Assembly: GCA_020628165.1 (NCBI GenBank)
Contig: JAHDFM010000015.1
Location: 1-64,000 of the forward strand
Direction of reading: 5' to 3'
Length of the DNA: 64,000 bases
DNA from: Bdellovibrionales bacterium
GTDB taxonomy: Bacteria; Bdellovibrionota; Bdellovibrionia; Bdellovibrionales; UBA1609
Below, in pieces: positions 46,168 to 54,865 of the stretch. The position numbers and the translations under genes are program-made. A model generated the notes under the pieces. It did no database searches. It was not told the DNA's origin and saw only the letters and a program-made list of their open reading frames with translations. How positions within the stretch are numbered: position 1 is the stretch's first letter; each line of letters begins with the position of its first letter.

Positions 46168-46427
46168 TGCCGTTACTTACTTGAATACGGTTTTAAGTAG
46201 TTAGACCCAAAGAAATCAAAGACATCCTTTCCGTACTCAGACAGCCCCAATCTGTGCCACTTCTAACCATCTTTATTAGTGATCAAATAAAGCTTTTCAT
46301 TTACACCAGACGTCTAGACCTACACAATAAAACTCTTCACCTTCCTGTCTCATAGTCCAGTGTTCGGGCTGTTTGCTACTCCTATTGTAGGTTCTCAATT
46401 AATATTGTTTTAACTAAGGAGTTTATT

Positions 46428-47525
46428 TTGAAAGCTTTAATTTCATTTTTAGTTTTATTTTTATTTATAAATATCAATCCCGTAGAGGCCAAATCTAAGA
46501 AGCGAGTGAAAGCTTCAAAGTTGACCTTTAAAACAATGACACGATCTCAGTATAAGAAGCTTGGAGCCCACGAAAGAATTTACTATAAAAACAAACTGGC
46601 CCAAACTTTAAGGAAGTACGAGAAGAGAGCCATGAAAGGCAAAAAGTTTGCTAATAACAAATGGTTTGATGTTTCTATGTTTTCAAAAGCATTTGCAAAC
46701 AATGGTGAAACTTGTCCTGTTGGAGGGCAGTCTTTAACATTTGATGGTGGCTGCAGTGTCAGAAAATCTAGTTACTTTAACAATAAAAAGTGTGAGTCAA
46801 AGAAAACACCTCAACACGATACATTTGAGTGCGGAGCTGCTTACGGCAATATTTGCGTTGCTTTTGACAAAGGCTCTTTCGAAATTTCTAACAACTGCTA
46901 TACACAATCAGTGGCCAAAAGAACTTTTAAGCCGGCCGCCTTTCAAGATTTTATGCTGAAAGAATGCAAATACAACAAAGATAGCCTGTCTTTGCCTGCA
47001 AGTAAAAAAAGATATGATAATTGCAAACAAGCTCATTATGACAACCTGTCTGTATATGCTTCAGTCGAAGCCATTGAACAAGCTCAAGAAGAAAGCCAAG
47101 CGGCACAATTTCCACTCTCAAAGCAAAGCCCTGAATTTTGTAAAGCTGGTGCTTCAGGTTGTAAATTGTGCCGAGCTAATGAATCGTGCCAGCTATGCAC
47201 TGATAAAGGTGATGGTTTAAAGTGTTCCACAGTTTTCACATTTCAACCCAATAAACATGAGGCTTACTTAAAAGCAATCAAGGCCGGCTTATATGACGGT
47301 CTTAGTGATTTCATTGATGTAGATGGCAATAACGAACGAATCAATGCTAAAAGACTTTATAACAAAACATGTGACGATTTAAATTACTCAAACAGTGACA
47401 TTAGTGAGTACTTAGGACTGAAAGAAAAAATTGATAGCTATGAATTGCTTAAAAAGAGCAATATGTGCAACGGCGGCTCATCATCGCCAGAAACTGAACC
47501 TAGCTCTGGTGGTACAGAAGTTTAA
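46428..47525 (+). CDS. secreted Cys-rich protein of unknown function
   Basis: A 365-residue protein starting at TTG with AAGGAG six bases upstream. A signal peptide (MKALISFLVLFLFININPVEA, cleavage about 21) precedes a strongly basic stretch (KSKKRVKASKLTFKTMTRSQYKK). The mature part has about 16 Cys in several patterns (ETCPVGGQSL, GGCSVRK, KKCESKK, FECGAAYGNICVAF, KLCRANESCQLC) and ends in a Ser/Thr/Glu tail. Two Cys-x2-Cys-type motifs (CKLC, CQLC) near residue 243-262 could hold metal or disulfides. The layout fits periplasmic or exported proteins, but no family was recognised. It is flanked by about 290 bases upstream with no gene and 165 downstream. Confidence 0.7.
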   Translation: MKALISFLVLFLFININPVEAKSKKRVKASKLTFKTMTRSQYKKLGAHERIYYKNKLAQTLRKYEKRAMKGKKFANNKWFDVSMFSKAFANNGETCPVGGQSLTFDGGCSVRKSSYFNNKKCESKKTPQHDTFECGAAYGNICVAFDKGSFEISNNCYTQSVAKRTFKPAAFQDFMLKECKYNKDSLSLPASKKRYDNCKQAHYDNLSVYASVEAIEQAQEESQAAQFPLSKQSPEFCKAGASGCKLCRANESCQLCTDKGDGLKCSTVFTFQPNKHEAYLKAIKAGLYDGLSDFIDVDGNNERINAKRLYNKTCDDLNYSNSDISEYLGLKEKIDSYELLKKSNMCNGGSSSPETEPSSGGTEV

Positions 47526-47690
47526 AGACTGTAGTATTAAAATAATAAAAATCACAGTCCAACCAAAACTGATAGAGTAGTGGTTGAACACTCTTGACTG
47601 ATTCTAATCACAATTCATTTTTTTATATTGTGGCAATATTTTTAAGCGGTCTCATTTGCATGCTTTAACTTTTGAAGTTAAGTTTAGCAT

Positions 47691-48017
47691 ATGAATAATA
47701 AATCAAAGTTAATCTTTGTTTACATAACAGCCTCGAATTCAGCTGAGGCTGAGACACTCAGCAAAGCTCTCTTACAAAAAAAGCTCATCGCCTGTAGTAA
47801 TGTCTTTCCTGAAATTAAATCTTTTTACCACTGGGATGGTGAGATTCAGTCAAGTAGTGAGTGTGTGATGATTTGCAAGAGCACTTCAAATCAATTTGAA
47901 GCTATTAAAAATTTGGTTACCGAACTTCACAGCTACGACACTCCCTGTGTGGTTTCTATCCCCCTTGAAGGTTCACACCCGCCCTTTGCTGATTGGTTGC
48001 TTCGGCAGATAAATTGA
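47691..48017 (+). CDS. cutA: divalent-cation tolerance protein CutA
   Basis: A 108-residue CutA1. The family features are seen: FVYITASN near the start, KKLIACSNVFPEIKSFYHWDGEIQ, then ECVMICKSTSNQFEAI and ELHSYDTPCVVSIP, ending GSHPPFADWL. CutA forms very stable trimers with a ferredoxin-like fold and is linked to copper tolerance, though its molecular role is unsettled. It is followed by pyrE 53 bases later on the same strand. Confidence 0.95.
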   Translation: MNNKSKLIFVYITASNSAEAETLSKALLQKKLIACSNVFPEIKSFYHWDGEIQSSSECVMICKSTSNQFEAIKNLVTELHSYDTPCVVSIPLEGSHPPFADWLLRQIN

Positions 48018-48070
48018 CCATTTTAAGGCTTTTCCTAGACAAGCCTTTTACCTGTTGTTAGTTGTTAATT

Positions 48071-48586
48071 ATGACAAAAGAAGAATTAAGAAACTCAATC
48101 ATTGAAATTGCTAAACTCACAGGTCAATTTAAACTGAGATCAGGGCTCACCTCTGAAGTTTATTTCGACAAATACCGTTTTGAATCTCAGCCTCAGATTT
48201 TAAAAAACATAGCCAAACAAATGGCCCCCCTTGTCCCTGAAGAAACTGAAATCTTAGCAGGACTTGAAATGGGCGGCATTCCCATAGCTACTGCTCTTGC
48301 GCTCGAAACAGGATTACCTGTGGCTTTTATTCGCAAAGAAGCCAAAGAATACGGCACCTGCAAGTTTGCCGAAGGCTGTGAGATTGCAGGCAAAAAACTT
48401 TGTATTATCGAAGATGTCATCACCACAGGTGGGCAGGTTGTTTTAAGCACACAAGACTTGCGTTCAGAAGGAGCCATCGTCAATCACGTTTTATCAGTGA
48501 TCTACAGAGGGCAAGGCGACCCGACTCGCTTAACTGATATTAACTTAAGTTTTGATCACCTCTTTGATTTTTCAAGCCTAGTTTAA
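48071..48586 (+). CDS. pyrE: orotate phosphoribosyltransferase
   Basis: A 171-residue enzyme. The ATG at 48071 is preferred over a TTG three codons upstream. FKLRSGLTSEVYFDKYRF opens the family, GLEMGGIPIATALA and VAFIRKEAKEYGTCKFAEG form the orotate side, and the PRPP loop is CIIEDVITTGGQVVLST at about 111-127. It makes orotidine 5'-phosphate from orotate and PRPP in pyrimidine synthesis, in the cytoplasm. The gene is followed after about 10 bases by a strong bidirectional terminator. Confidence 0.95.
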   Translation: MTKEELRNSIIEIAKLTGQFKLRSGLTSEVYFDKYRFESQPQILKNIAKQMAPLVPEETEILAGLEMGGIPIATALALETGLPVAFIRKEAKEYGTCKFAEGCEIAGKKLCIIEDVITTGGQVVLSTQDLRSEGAIVNHVLSVIYRGQGDPTRLTDINLSFDHLFDFSSLV

Positions 48587-48596
48587 TTGTAACCTT

Positions 48597-48643
48597 AAAA
48601 GACTAAACCACTAGGAATGTCTCCTTACTAGGTTTAGTCTTTT
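48597..48643. terminator. bidirectional terminator
   Basis: AAAAGACTAAACC and GGTTTAGTCTTTT form a 13-base perfectly matched stem with a 21-base loop. The T-run on each strand makes it work for pyrE on the plus strand and for the converging beta-propeller gene on the minus strand. Confidence 0.9.
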
Positions 48644-48665
48644 CAATGATAGCTTTACCTATCTT

Positions 48666-49604
48666 TTAATATGCTTCACACACTGATTTGTACAACCCAA
48701 CGTTGTACCCTTCGTGATACTCAGTGGAATAAAGAATTGTTTTACTATCTAAGTAAGTCACAGCTTCCTGTTGTGGTAAAGAGATCGTGTTGTTGATTTT
48801 GTAATCTTTGTTTTCTTCCCAAGCGCGTGAGTCGATCTCATTGCCCTCGAGCACTGTTGTTAAATCTAAATTCACTTCTAAGAAGTTAGAATATGTTAAA
48901 ATCAAAAGCTTAGATCCATCCGGAGAAAAATCTAGGCCTGTTACAATGCGACCAAATAAATTGTAGCGGTAGTTTAAGTAAGGCACATCGATGTCACCAA
49001 CTTTTTGCAATATACGATCGCCTTTTGCCTTTGAGTACATTTGCTCTGGAGATAACCTGTACAAACTCGCCACTTGCGATCTTCGGTTCACATAGTCGGC
49101 TTTTTTCGTCAGTATGTACAAGGATCCGTCTGGGTGCAAAGCCATACCTTCTGCGTTGTGTGCTCCATCAGGGTACTTAACATCTACGATTCTCTCAGCT
49201 GAAACTGTACTAGGAAAGTTTTTAAGTTCTTTGACAATCACTATTGATATGCGAGTTCTAAACTCATCATTGTCACCAATGTCTCCAATATATAAACATT
49301 TCTCAGCCTGCAAGCAATCTCCATAAGCAAGAGCCTCGACATCCCATGCTTCAAATTCATTAATGGAAACCTTTTTAAGGTCATTTCCATTAACCTGTGT
49401 TTGATAAAAATTAGGGCCATCGCCAGAGTCATTCACATGATATAAGCGGTCCTTAAATTGGCTTGAGTGAGCAAGTCCGCTAGCTTCATTGATCACTGAG
49501 TAATCCATATCACCAGTTTTAACTGGGCTTGACCACTTTTGACAAATGTTTGCAAAAGCAAGTTGCGATGTAAAAAACAAAATTAGACTAATAAACCTAA
49601 GCAT
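48666..49604 (-). CDS. secreted beta-propeller-like protein
   Basis: A 312-residue protein with a signal peptide (MLRFISLILFFTSQLAFA). The mature chain reads as a beta-propeller: repeated blades with motifs such as LYHVNDSGDGPNFYQTQVNG, LYIGDIGDNDEFR, HNAEGMALHPDGSLYILTKK, VTGLDFSPDGSKLLILTYSN and KTILYSTEYHEG. The E-G-(M/L)-A-L-H-P-D-G signature is shared with esterase-like phytase and SMP-30-type propellers. Such secreted propellers are frequent in this bacterial group. Substrate or ligand is unknown. Its promoter lies in the 106-base gap after the M23 gene. Confidence 0.7.
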   Translation of the reverse strand: MLRFISLILFFTSQLAFANICQKWSSPVKTGDMDYSVINEASGLAHSSQFKDRLYHVNDSGDGPNFYQTQVNGNDLKKVSINEFEAWDVEALAYGDCLQAEKCLYIGDIGDNDEFRTRISIVIVKELKNFPSTVSAERIVDVKYPDGAHNAEGMALHPDGSLYILTKKADYVNRRSQVASLYRLSPEQMYSKAKGDRILQKVGDIDVPYLNYRYNLFGRIVTGLDFSPDGSKLLILTYSNFLEVNLDLTTVLEGNEIDSRAWEENKDYKINNTISLPQQEAVTYLDSKTILYSTEYHEGYNVGLYKSVCEAY

Positions 49605-49710
49605 AAATGATTTCCTTTTTCTGAATCTATGAAAAAGTCTATATTAGTATTCATAGTTAACAACCAAAAATTTCTTAATTAATCAATACAAATAACTAGC
49701 TGAATATAGG

Positions 49711-50979
49711 CTAGATGCTCTTCTTACGTGCCCTATCCGTGCTCAAGCGGTTCAGCTGACACTGTCCCGGCTTGCGAGAGACGATAATCGGATCTATTAA
49801 AAATTTCGAGTTAAGGATGTCAGCCCAATAATTAGCTAAGCAGGTGAAATCTAATTTTTCTGTTGCAGCAATGGGATGAGCGCTGGGGATTCGAACCTTC
49901 AAAGGGTTTAACTTAAGGCCATTTTTTATGAACTCATAATGTAAGTGGGGGCCCGTGGCATAGCCCGTGCTGCCAACATAGCCGATGGTTTGTTTTTTAC
50001 TTACGTACTTACCGCGAGCTAAGCCTTTGGCAAAACGACTGAGGTGAGCATACCTCGTTTTAACTCCGTTGTTGTGTTGAAGAGTCACGTAGTAGCCATA
50101 ACCTTTGTTATACTTCTTTTCTATAACACGACCGTCACCAGCGGCATACACTGGTGTGCCTCTAGGTGCAGCAAAGTCAACACCACTGTGAGCTTTCCAT
50201 CTTTTTAAAATAGGATGGTATCTAGCCCTAAATTTAGAGCTGATTCTAGAAAACTGCACCGGATATCTTAAGAAGGCTTTTTGCACACTCTCCCCGTTCA
50301 AATCAAAGTAGCGCTTCACACCATCTTGCTCAAACATAATAGCTTGATGCTTTTTAATATTATTGCCTCGAACCTGATTGTATTCAATGGCCAAAATGTC
50401 GCCACCAAATAACTTTTGATTGTCGAGCAGCACCTCTTCATAAATCAATTTGAACTCATCACCCACGCGCACATCTTTTTCAAAATCAATGCGCCAACCA
50501 AGAATCTCTGCCATCTGATCGATCACATCATCCGTTAGAAATTTTTCTGAATTCACTTTACCAGCTTTGTAAATGGAGTTATTTTCTTTGGTAATCTCAC
50601 CACTAAAATAAGCGATGCGTTTATAGGTTTCTTTGATGACTTCCTTCACTTTGATTTTTTGAGGAAAGTTTACGGTGTTATCAATTACAATTTCGTAAGA
50701 CTTTAACGTACTGACCTTAAAAATGAGTTTTTGCAAAAAAGGCCCTTCACTTTGAATGTAAATATACTTTCCAGGCTGGATGTAATTTCTGATTTGCCTG
50801 TTAGAGATTTTATCGATTTGATGAGCCATCTGCCCACTCTTAGCAATACCGACTCCGTAAAGAATTTTAGACAAAGAATCACCACGTTTGACTTTATAAT
50901 TGATCACCTTAGCATGGCATGGAATCAGCGCTGCAAGTAACATCACTAAAGTGAAAACTCGAACTGGTAACGACAGCAA
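49711..50979 (-). CDS. M23 peptidoglycan DD-endopeptidase with LysM (MepM-like)
   Basis: A 422-residue secreted enzyme starting at TTG with AAGGGG upstream. A signal peptide (MLSLPVRVFTLVMLLAALIPCHA) is followed by a LysM-like segment (YKVKRGDSLSKILYGVG) and an OapA/Csd3-type middle domain (GEITKENNSIYKAG, ILGWRIDFEKDVRVGDEFKLIYEE). The catalytic LytM part shows RISSKFRARYHPILKRWKAHSGVDFAAPRGT (His and Asp zinc ligands) and ATGPHLHYEF (HxH), so all metal ligands are kept. MepM-type enzymes cut peptide cross-links during wall growth; in predators they may also act on prey wall. A Ser/Arg-rich tail follows. The start lies 99 bases from a divergent glycosyltransferase gene. Confidence 0.9.
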   Translation of the reverse strand: MLSLPVRVFTLVMLLAALIPCHAKVINYKVKRGDSLSKILYGVGIAKSGQMAHQIDKISNRQIRNYIQPGKYIYIQSEGPFLQKLIFKVSTLKSYEIVIDNTVNFPQKIKVKEVIKETYKRIAYFSGEITKENNSIYKAGKVNSEKFLTDDVIDQMAEILGWRIDFEKDVRVGDEFKLIYEEVLLDNQKLFGGDILAIEYNQVRGNNIKKHQAIMFEQDGVKRYFDLNGESVQKAFLRYPVQFSRISSKFRARYHPILKRWKAHSGVDFAAPRGTPVYAAGDGRVIEKKYNKGYGYYVTLQHNNGVKTRYAHLSRFAKGLARGKYVSKKQTIGYVGSTGYATGPHLHYEFIKNGLKLNPLKVRIPSAHPIAATEKLDFTCLANYWADILNSKFLIDPIIVSRKPGQCQLNRLSTDRARKKSI

Positions 50980-51078
50980 AAAAAAGCCCCTTCTCTCAAT
51001 AAGTAAATTCTCTAAGTACTTAAAACTATAAAATAATGGCTTTACAAACTCAACTGAGTTAAGGGAAAATTAGACACA

Positions 51079-52929
51079 ATGGAAAAGAATTTACAAAAGT
51101 ATATGGATGTTTTTTTGGTCCTCTTACTGTCGTTTATATACTACTGCGTGCAACTTCCACCAGGGATCACCTTTGAAGATGCTGGCTACTTTTTAGCAAC
51201 TAGCCTAGAAGGCGGCTACGCCCACCCTCCTGGCTACCCACTATACACCCTACTACTCAAAGTTTGGACCTCAGCACTGCTCATTTTTACAAGTAATGCT
51301 GCATACTTAGGGGCACTATTGTCAGCACTGCTCACTAGCGTTGGAATTTCTTTGTTTTACTCGTTTCTCAAGTCGTACGTTTCTAGTGAAACTTTTACGA
51401 GCACTAAAGTAAAAACACTTATTTTGGGCTTATTTTCCCTACTATTAATGACTAGCTTTGAACTGGTTGAACAAACTGTTCTTATTGAGGTGTACGCCCT
51501 TCACTTTATCTTGTTGGCTCTGTTATTTATAAGCCTCCAACGTAAAGCTTATCTTTTCACCGGCTTAATCACTGGCCTGGCACTCAGCAACCACTCTACT
51601 GCCATATACTTTTTTGCCTTTGTTTTGCTATGGCTAGTTCTTATTGACAAAATCAAATTTAAAGTTGTTCTCGTTGAAGGAGTCAAAAAGTTTGTTCCCG
51701 GAGTCATCCTTGGCCTACTACCTTACTTGTACTTACCTCTAATAGCTAACCCAATGAGTCCATTACAATGGGGATCTGCAAACACCTGGCAGGGGTTTAA
51801 AGAAATTGTCTTCAGAACTAACTACTGGAAGGTGCCTGCCAGTGAATTTTCAACACAAGTTGCTCAGCTCAAAGTGGCCGGAATGCACTTTTTTGATCAA
51901 TGGGGCTACCTCATCCCTCTATTGTTTTTGGCCACCTTTGCCATTTATTTTTTAACAAAAAAACTCAATAGGCATCTTCTTTATTGGCATTTGTGTTGGT
52001 TCATTCAATTGCCCTTAATGGCACTGCTTGCCAATATGACTGTGGAAAACGAAGGCACTAAACTTGTCAGCGTGTTTTTTATCCCAGCCTACTTGTTCAC
52101 CGTGATTGCTTTACTAGTTGCTTATCAATTTATAAAAAATAAAAAAATCATCGCACAAAAGTCATTAGAGATGGGGACGCTCGTTTTTTTAACTGTGAGC
52201 CTGTTGTTCTCAAGTGTTATGAGTTATCAAAAAGCGAGCATGTCTAAATACACAACTCCACAAGTGTACACCAACCAAGTTAAAAGCACCGTCAAAGACA
52301 ACAAAGCAATATTACTCACCTGGAATGACTTCGCCTTCACACCCATTGTGTACGAAAAATACGTCAGAAAACAGTTCAACACTCTGATCCCAATACCAAA
52401 CACCTTTTTTAAAGATTACAACATGACATTGAAGTACGAAAAAATGCACAACCTCAATGTAGAACCTCTAAAAAAAGCAACGCTCACTTTTTTAAAAAAC
52501 AGAACTACTGGTTTCATTGGAACTATTGACGATGAAACCTTTTACGACACTTTGTCTGAAAACATCAGCGTTTGGCTAAGACAAGGCTACAAAGTCTACA
52601 CCGAGTACAAAATCACATCTAAGAAATCCAGCCTTTATTACAATCCAATGGGACCATTTTTTGAAGTCCTGACTTCAAAACCCCTACTTGAGAGTGAATT
52701 CATATTTTTAGAACAAGAAAAGCCCAACTATCCTCTTGGCAACAACGACCTATGGCACAAGCAATTTTATGCAAAATATTCAGAGCAACTGATATTGAGA
52801 GCTTTATTAAATCGTTCTTCGAAAAATAGAGATCGCTATTTGAATCAAGCAAAAGTGTTTTCTAAAGGAACGCTCTCAGAAACTAAAGTCTTTGAAGGCA
52901 TCAAAAAACACTTTCCTGATTTTGAATAA
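51079..52929 (+). CDS. DUF2723 multipass membrane protein, probable GT-C glycosyltransferase
   Basis: A 616-residue membrane protein. The N-terminal loop FEDAGYFLATSL..YAHPPGYPLYTLL (Asp34; HPPGYPLY at 49-56) is the DUF2723 signature, comparable to the catalytic loop of protein O-mannosyltransferases. About ten to twelve hydrophobic segments follow (for example SVGISLFYSFL, FILLALLFISLQ, GLALSNHSTAIYFFAFVLLWL), then a soluble C-terminal region from about 400. Such enzymes use polyprenyl-phosphate sugar on the outer membrane face. It is divergent from the M23 gene and converges on the methyltransferase gene. No acceptor is indicated; it may act independently of the glycan locus at 8-20 kb. Confidence 0.8.
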   Translation: MEKNLQKYMDVFLVLLLSFIYYCVQLPPGITFEDAGYFLATSLEGGYAHPPGYPLYTLLLKVWTSALLIFTSNAAYLGALLSALLTSVGISLFYSFLKSYVSSETFTSTKVKTLILGLFSLLLMTSFELVEQTVLIEVYALHFILLALLFISLQRKAYLFTGLITGLALSNHSTAIYFFAFVLLWLVLIDKIKFKVVLVEGVKKFVPGVILGLLPYLYLPLIANPMSPLQWGSANTWQGFKEIVFRTNYWKVPASEFSTQVAQLKVAGMHFFDQWGYLIPLLFLATFAIYFLTKKLNRHLLYWHLCWFIQLPLMALLANMTVENEGTKLVSVFFIPAYLFTVIALLVAYQFIKNKKIIAQKSLEMGTLVFLTVSLLFSSVMSYQKASMSKYTTPQVYTNQVKSTVKDNKAILLTWNDFAFTPIVYEKYVRKQFNTLIPIPNTFFKDYNMTLKYEKMHNLNVEPLKKATLTFLKNRTTGFIGTIDDETFYDTLSENISVWLRQGYKVYTEYKITSKKSSLYYNPMGPFFEVLTSKPLLESEFIFLEQEKPNYPLGNNDLWHKQFYAKYSEQLILRALLNRSSKNRDRYLNQAKVFSKGTLSETKVFEGIKKHFPDFE

Positions 52930-52984
52930 TAAGTCTTGATTTGTTTTAAATTTATTTAAGCGATGTAAAGCTTGGAAATCAAGT

Positions 52985-53788
52985 TTACTTAGCAACTAAG
53001 TAAGCAACCCATGCTTCACAATCTTCACCTTTTTCTACAACAGTGAACTCACCATCGCCCTCACCGTCATCGTCGGTGCCTTCCCAGTATACTTTTACTT
53101 CTGAAAAGCCGGCTTCTAACATAATGTCTTTAAGCTCAGGAATGCTCCACATTCTCCAGTCATAAGAAAAAACTTTTTCTTTTTTCTTTTGTCCGTCTGG
53201 TTGAAAATGAATAAAGAACTGGGCGTGGTTAGTAACAGGGTCAAAACTGTCTTGATCCCAAAAGTAACTAAAATCATCGTGCTCGGTTTCTTCTTCATTC
53301 TCTTCCATGCACTCAGAGCCACCAAAACAATCGAGCACTAATACACCATTTTCATTCAATGATTTTTTACAATTTGAGAAGTACTCAATGAGCTTACTTC
53401 TTTCTTTAAAAATAAAATAAGAAAAATTAACGGCCACAATCACGTCAGCTGACGGAAGCTCCGGCGACAAAACATTTTGTTTAATGATTTGAACTCTTGA
53501 TTGCTGGTCATCATTTAATTGAGATAAGTAGTTTTCTTTCCCGTAATTGATGGGCTCATCATCTAAATCGACACCAATGGACTGAAAACTTGAATCTAGC
53601 ATGGCCCACTCACAACAGATGGCAAAGGTTCCGCAGAAGTCTTCACGCAGAACTTTAGGATCATTGCCACCATTAAACTCTTTGTAGGCTTTTCTTAAAA
53701 AAAGCACATCATTATCCGGAGACTGCACTGATTCTTGGTAGTAATAATATTTATCAAAGTCACTTTTGGGTTTTGATTTTAAAGCCAT
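52985..53788 (-). CDS. class I SAM-dependent methyltransferase
   Basis: A 267-residue protein. The Rossmann-type SAM site is represented by VLREDFCGTFAICCEWA (motif I region), SIGVDLDDEPI (acidic loop), QNVL, and ADVIVAVNFSYFIF (motif IV region). The second half carries SYFWDQDSFDP and KVYWEGTDDDGEGDGEF, giving an acidic C-terminus. The DFCGT wording is characteristic of a family of uncharacterised methyltransferases. AAGGA precedes the ATG. It lies 18 bases after E1 beta on the same strand and is probably the third gene of that operon, but a link to branched-chain metabolism is only positional. Confidence 0.75.
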   Translation of the reverse strand: MALKSKPKSDFDKYYYYQESVQSPDNDVLFLRKAYKEFNGGNDPKVLREDFCGTFAICCEWAMLDSSFQSIGVDLDDEPINYGKENYLSQLNDDQQSRVQIIKQNVLSPELPSADVIVAVNFSYFIFKERSKLIEYFSNCKKSLNENGVLVLDCFGGSECMEENEEETEHDDFSYFWDQDSFDPVTNHAQFFIHFQPDGQKKKEKVFSYDWRMWSIPELKDIMLEAGFSEVKVYWEGTDDDGEGDGEFTVVEKGEDCEAWVAYLVAK

Positions 53789-53806
53789 ACAATCCTTCTT
53801 CTTTTC

Positions 53807-54865
53807 TTATGGTATTTCTTTAAGTACTTCTATCACTTCTTTTCTAATATCTGCAACCTGTGGCACAGACGCTTCTTCTAGTTCTGCGTGCAAACCAATG
53901 CCTGGTAAATTTTTACCAGCCACTACTTTTGGCCTTGCCATCAGCTCGTAAAAAAGTTCTTGCGTCACTCGGTAACTTAAGTGCTCGGCAAAGTTGGTCA
54001 CTTCTGTGTCTTCGTTGACAAACACAACACGTCCTGTTTTTTGCACAGATGTTTTAATAAGTTCCCAGTCATATGGGTAAATGGACATAAGGTCAATGAC
54101 CTCTACGCTTGTGCCATTTTCTTGCTTTAATTGATCGGCCACCTCGTTGCACATCAACACATGACGACCATAAGTGACGACAGTTAGATCTGTACCAGAT
54201 CTTGTGACTTTCCCTTTACCAATTTCACAGGTAAAGTCTTCAACCTGAGGCCAATTTGCTTTCCATCCCGTTCGATCACCGACAGGGGCATCGATCATGG
54301 ACTTTAAAGTTTTTTCATTGTCAGGCTCTCCCGGGATCAGTTCTTCACCACGAACTCGCATCAAAGCTTTTGGCTTTAAGAACATCACTGGGTTTGGATC
54401 TTTGATGGCTGCAAGCAGCAACCCGTAAGCATCTTTTGGTGTTGAAGGCATAACAACCTTCCAGCCAGCGAGTCGTGACGCCCAGGCATCAAAACTGTGA
54501 CTGTGGTAAACAGAACCTCTGATCCCAGCTCCAACTGGAGTCATTAGAACAAGCGGCAATGAGAAGTTCCCGTAACTGGCCCAATAAGTGTTGCCGGCGA
54601 TTTTTAACAGATCAATTGTGTTAAAAATATAGTCGCAGAACTGAATCTCAGCAACACAGCGATCACCTGTTAGAGCAATGCCCATAGCTGTTCCAACAAT
54701 CCCTCTTTCATCAAGAGGTGTGTTCCAGCTAGTTTCAAGCCCTTGTGTAGCAGTAAAAACACCACCCATTGGTGCGCCGACATCTTGACCGAACACATCT
54801 TTGAGTTCTAAGTTTTTTTCTGCATAGTGAAGTGCTAATCGAATTGCTTGTGCCATATTTGCCAT
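53807..54865 (-). CDS. 2-oxoisovalerate/pyruvate dehydrogenase E1 component, beta subunit
   Basis: A 352-residue TPP-enzyme beta subunit. The ATG at 54865 shares a base with the stop of the alpha gene (TAATG), and GGAGGACT lies upstream. It starts MANMAQAIRLALHYAEKNL and contains VFTATQGLETSWNTPLDERGIVGTAMGIALTG, AEIQFCDYIFNTIDLL, and RGSVYHSHSFDAWASRLAGWKVVMPSTPKDAYGLL, all of the E1-beta family, with the C-terminal domain VEVIDLMSIYPYDWELI. With the alpha subunit it decarboxylates branched-chain 2-oxo acids or pyruvate and passes the acyl group to E2. Branched-chain specificity is favoured by similarity in the alpha subunit; E2 and E3 are not in the window. Confidence 0.9.
   Translation of the reverse strand: MANMAQAIRLALHYAEKNLELKDVFGQDVGAPMGGVFTATQGLETSWNTPLDERGIVGTAMGIALTGDRCVAEIQFCDYIFNTIDLLKIAGNTYWASYGNFSLPLVLMTPVGAGIRGSVYHSHSFDAWASRLAGWKVVMPSTPKDAYGLLLAAIKDPNPVMFLKPKALMRVRGEELIPGEPDNEKTLKSMIDAPVGDRTGWKANWPQVEDFTCEIGKGKVTRSGTDLTVVTYGRHVLMCNEVADQLKQENGTSVEVIDLMSIYPYDWELIKTSVQKTGRVVFVNEDTEVTNFAEHLSYRVTQELFYELMARPKVVAGKNLPGIGLHAELEEASVPQVADIRKEVIEVLKEIP

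Noticed and set aside
52935..52983. Inverted repeat CTTGATTT / AAATCAAG between converging genes
   Set aside because: Only eight AT-rich pairs with a 33-base loop and no solid T-run; too weak to call a terminator.
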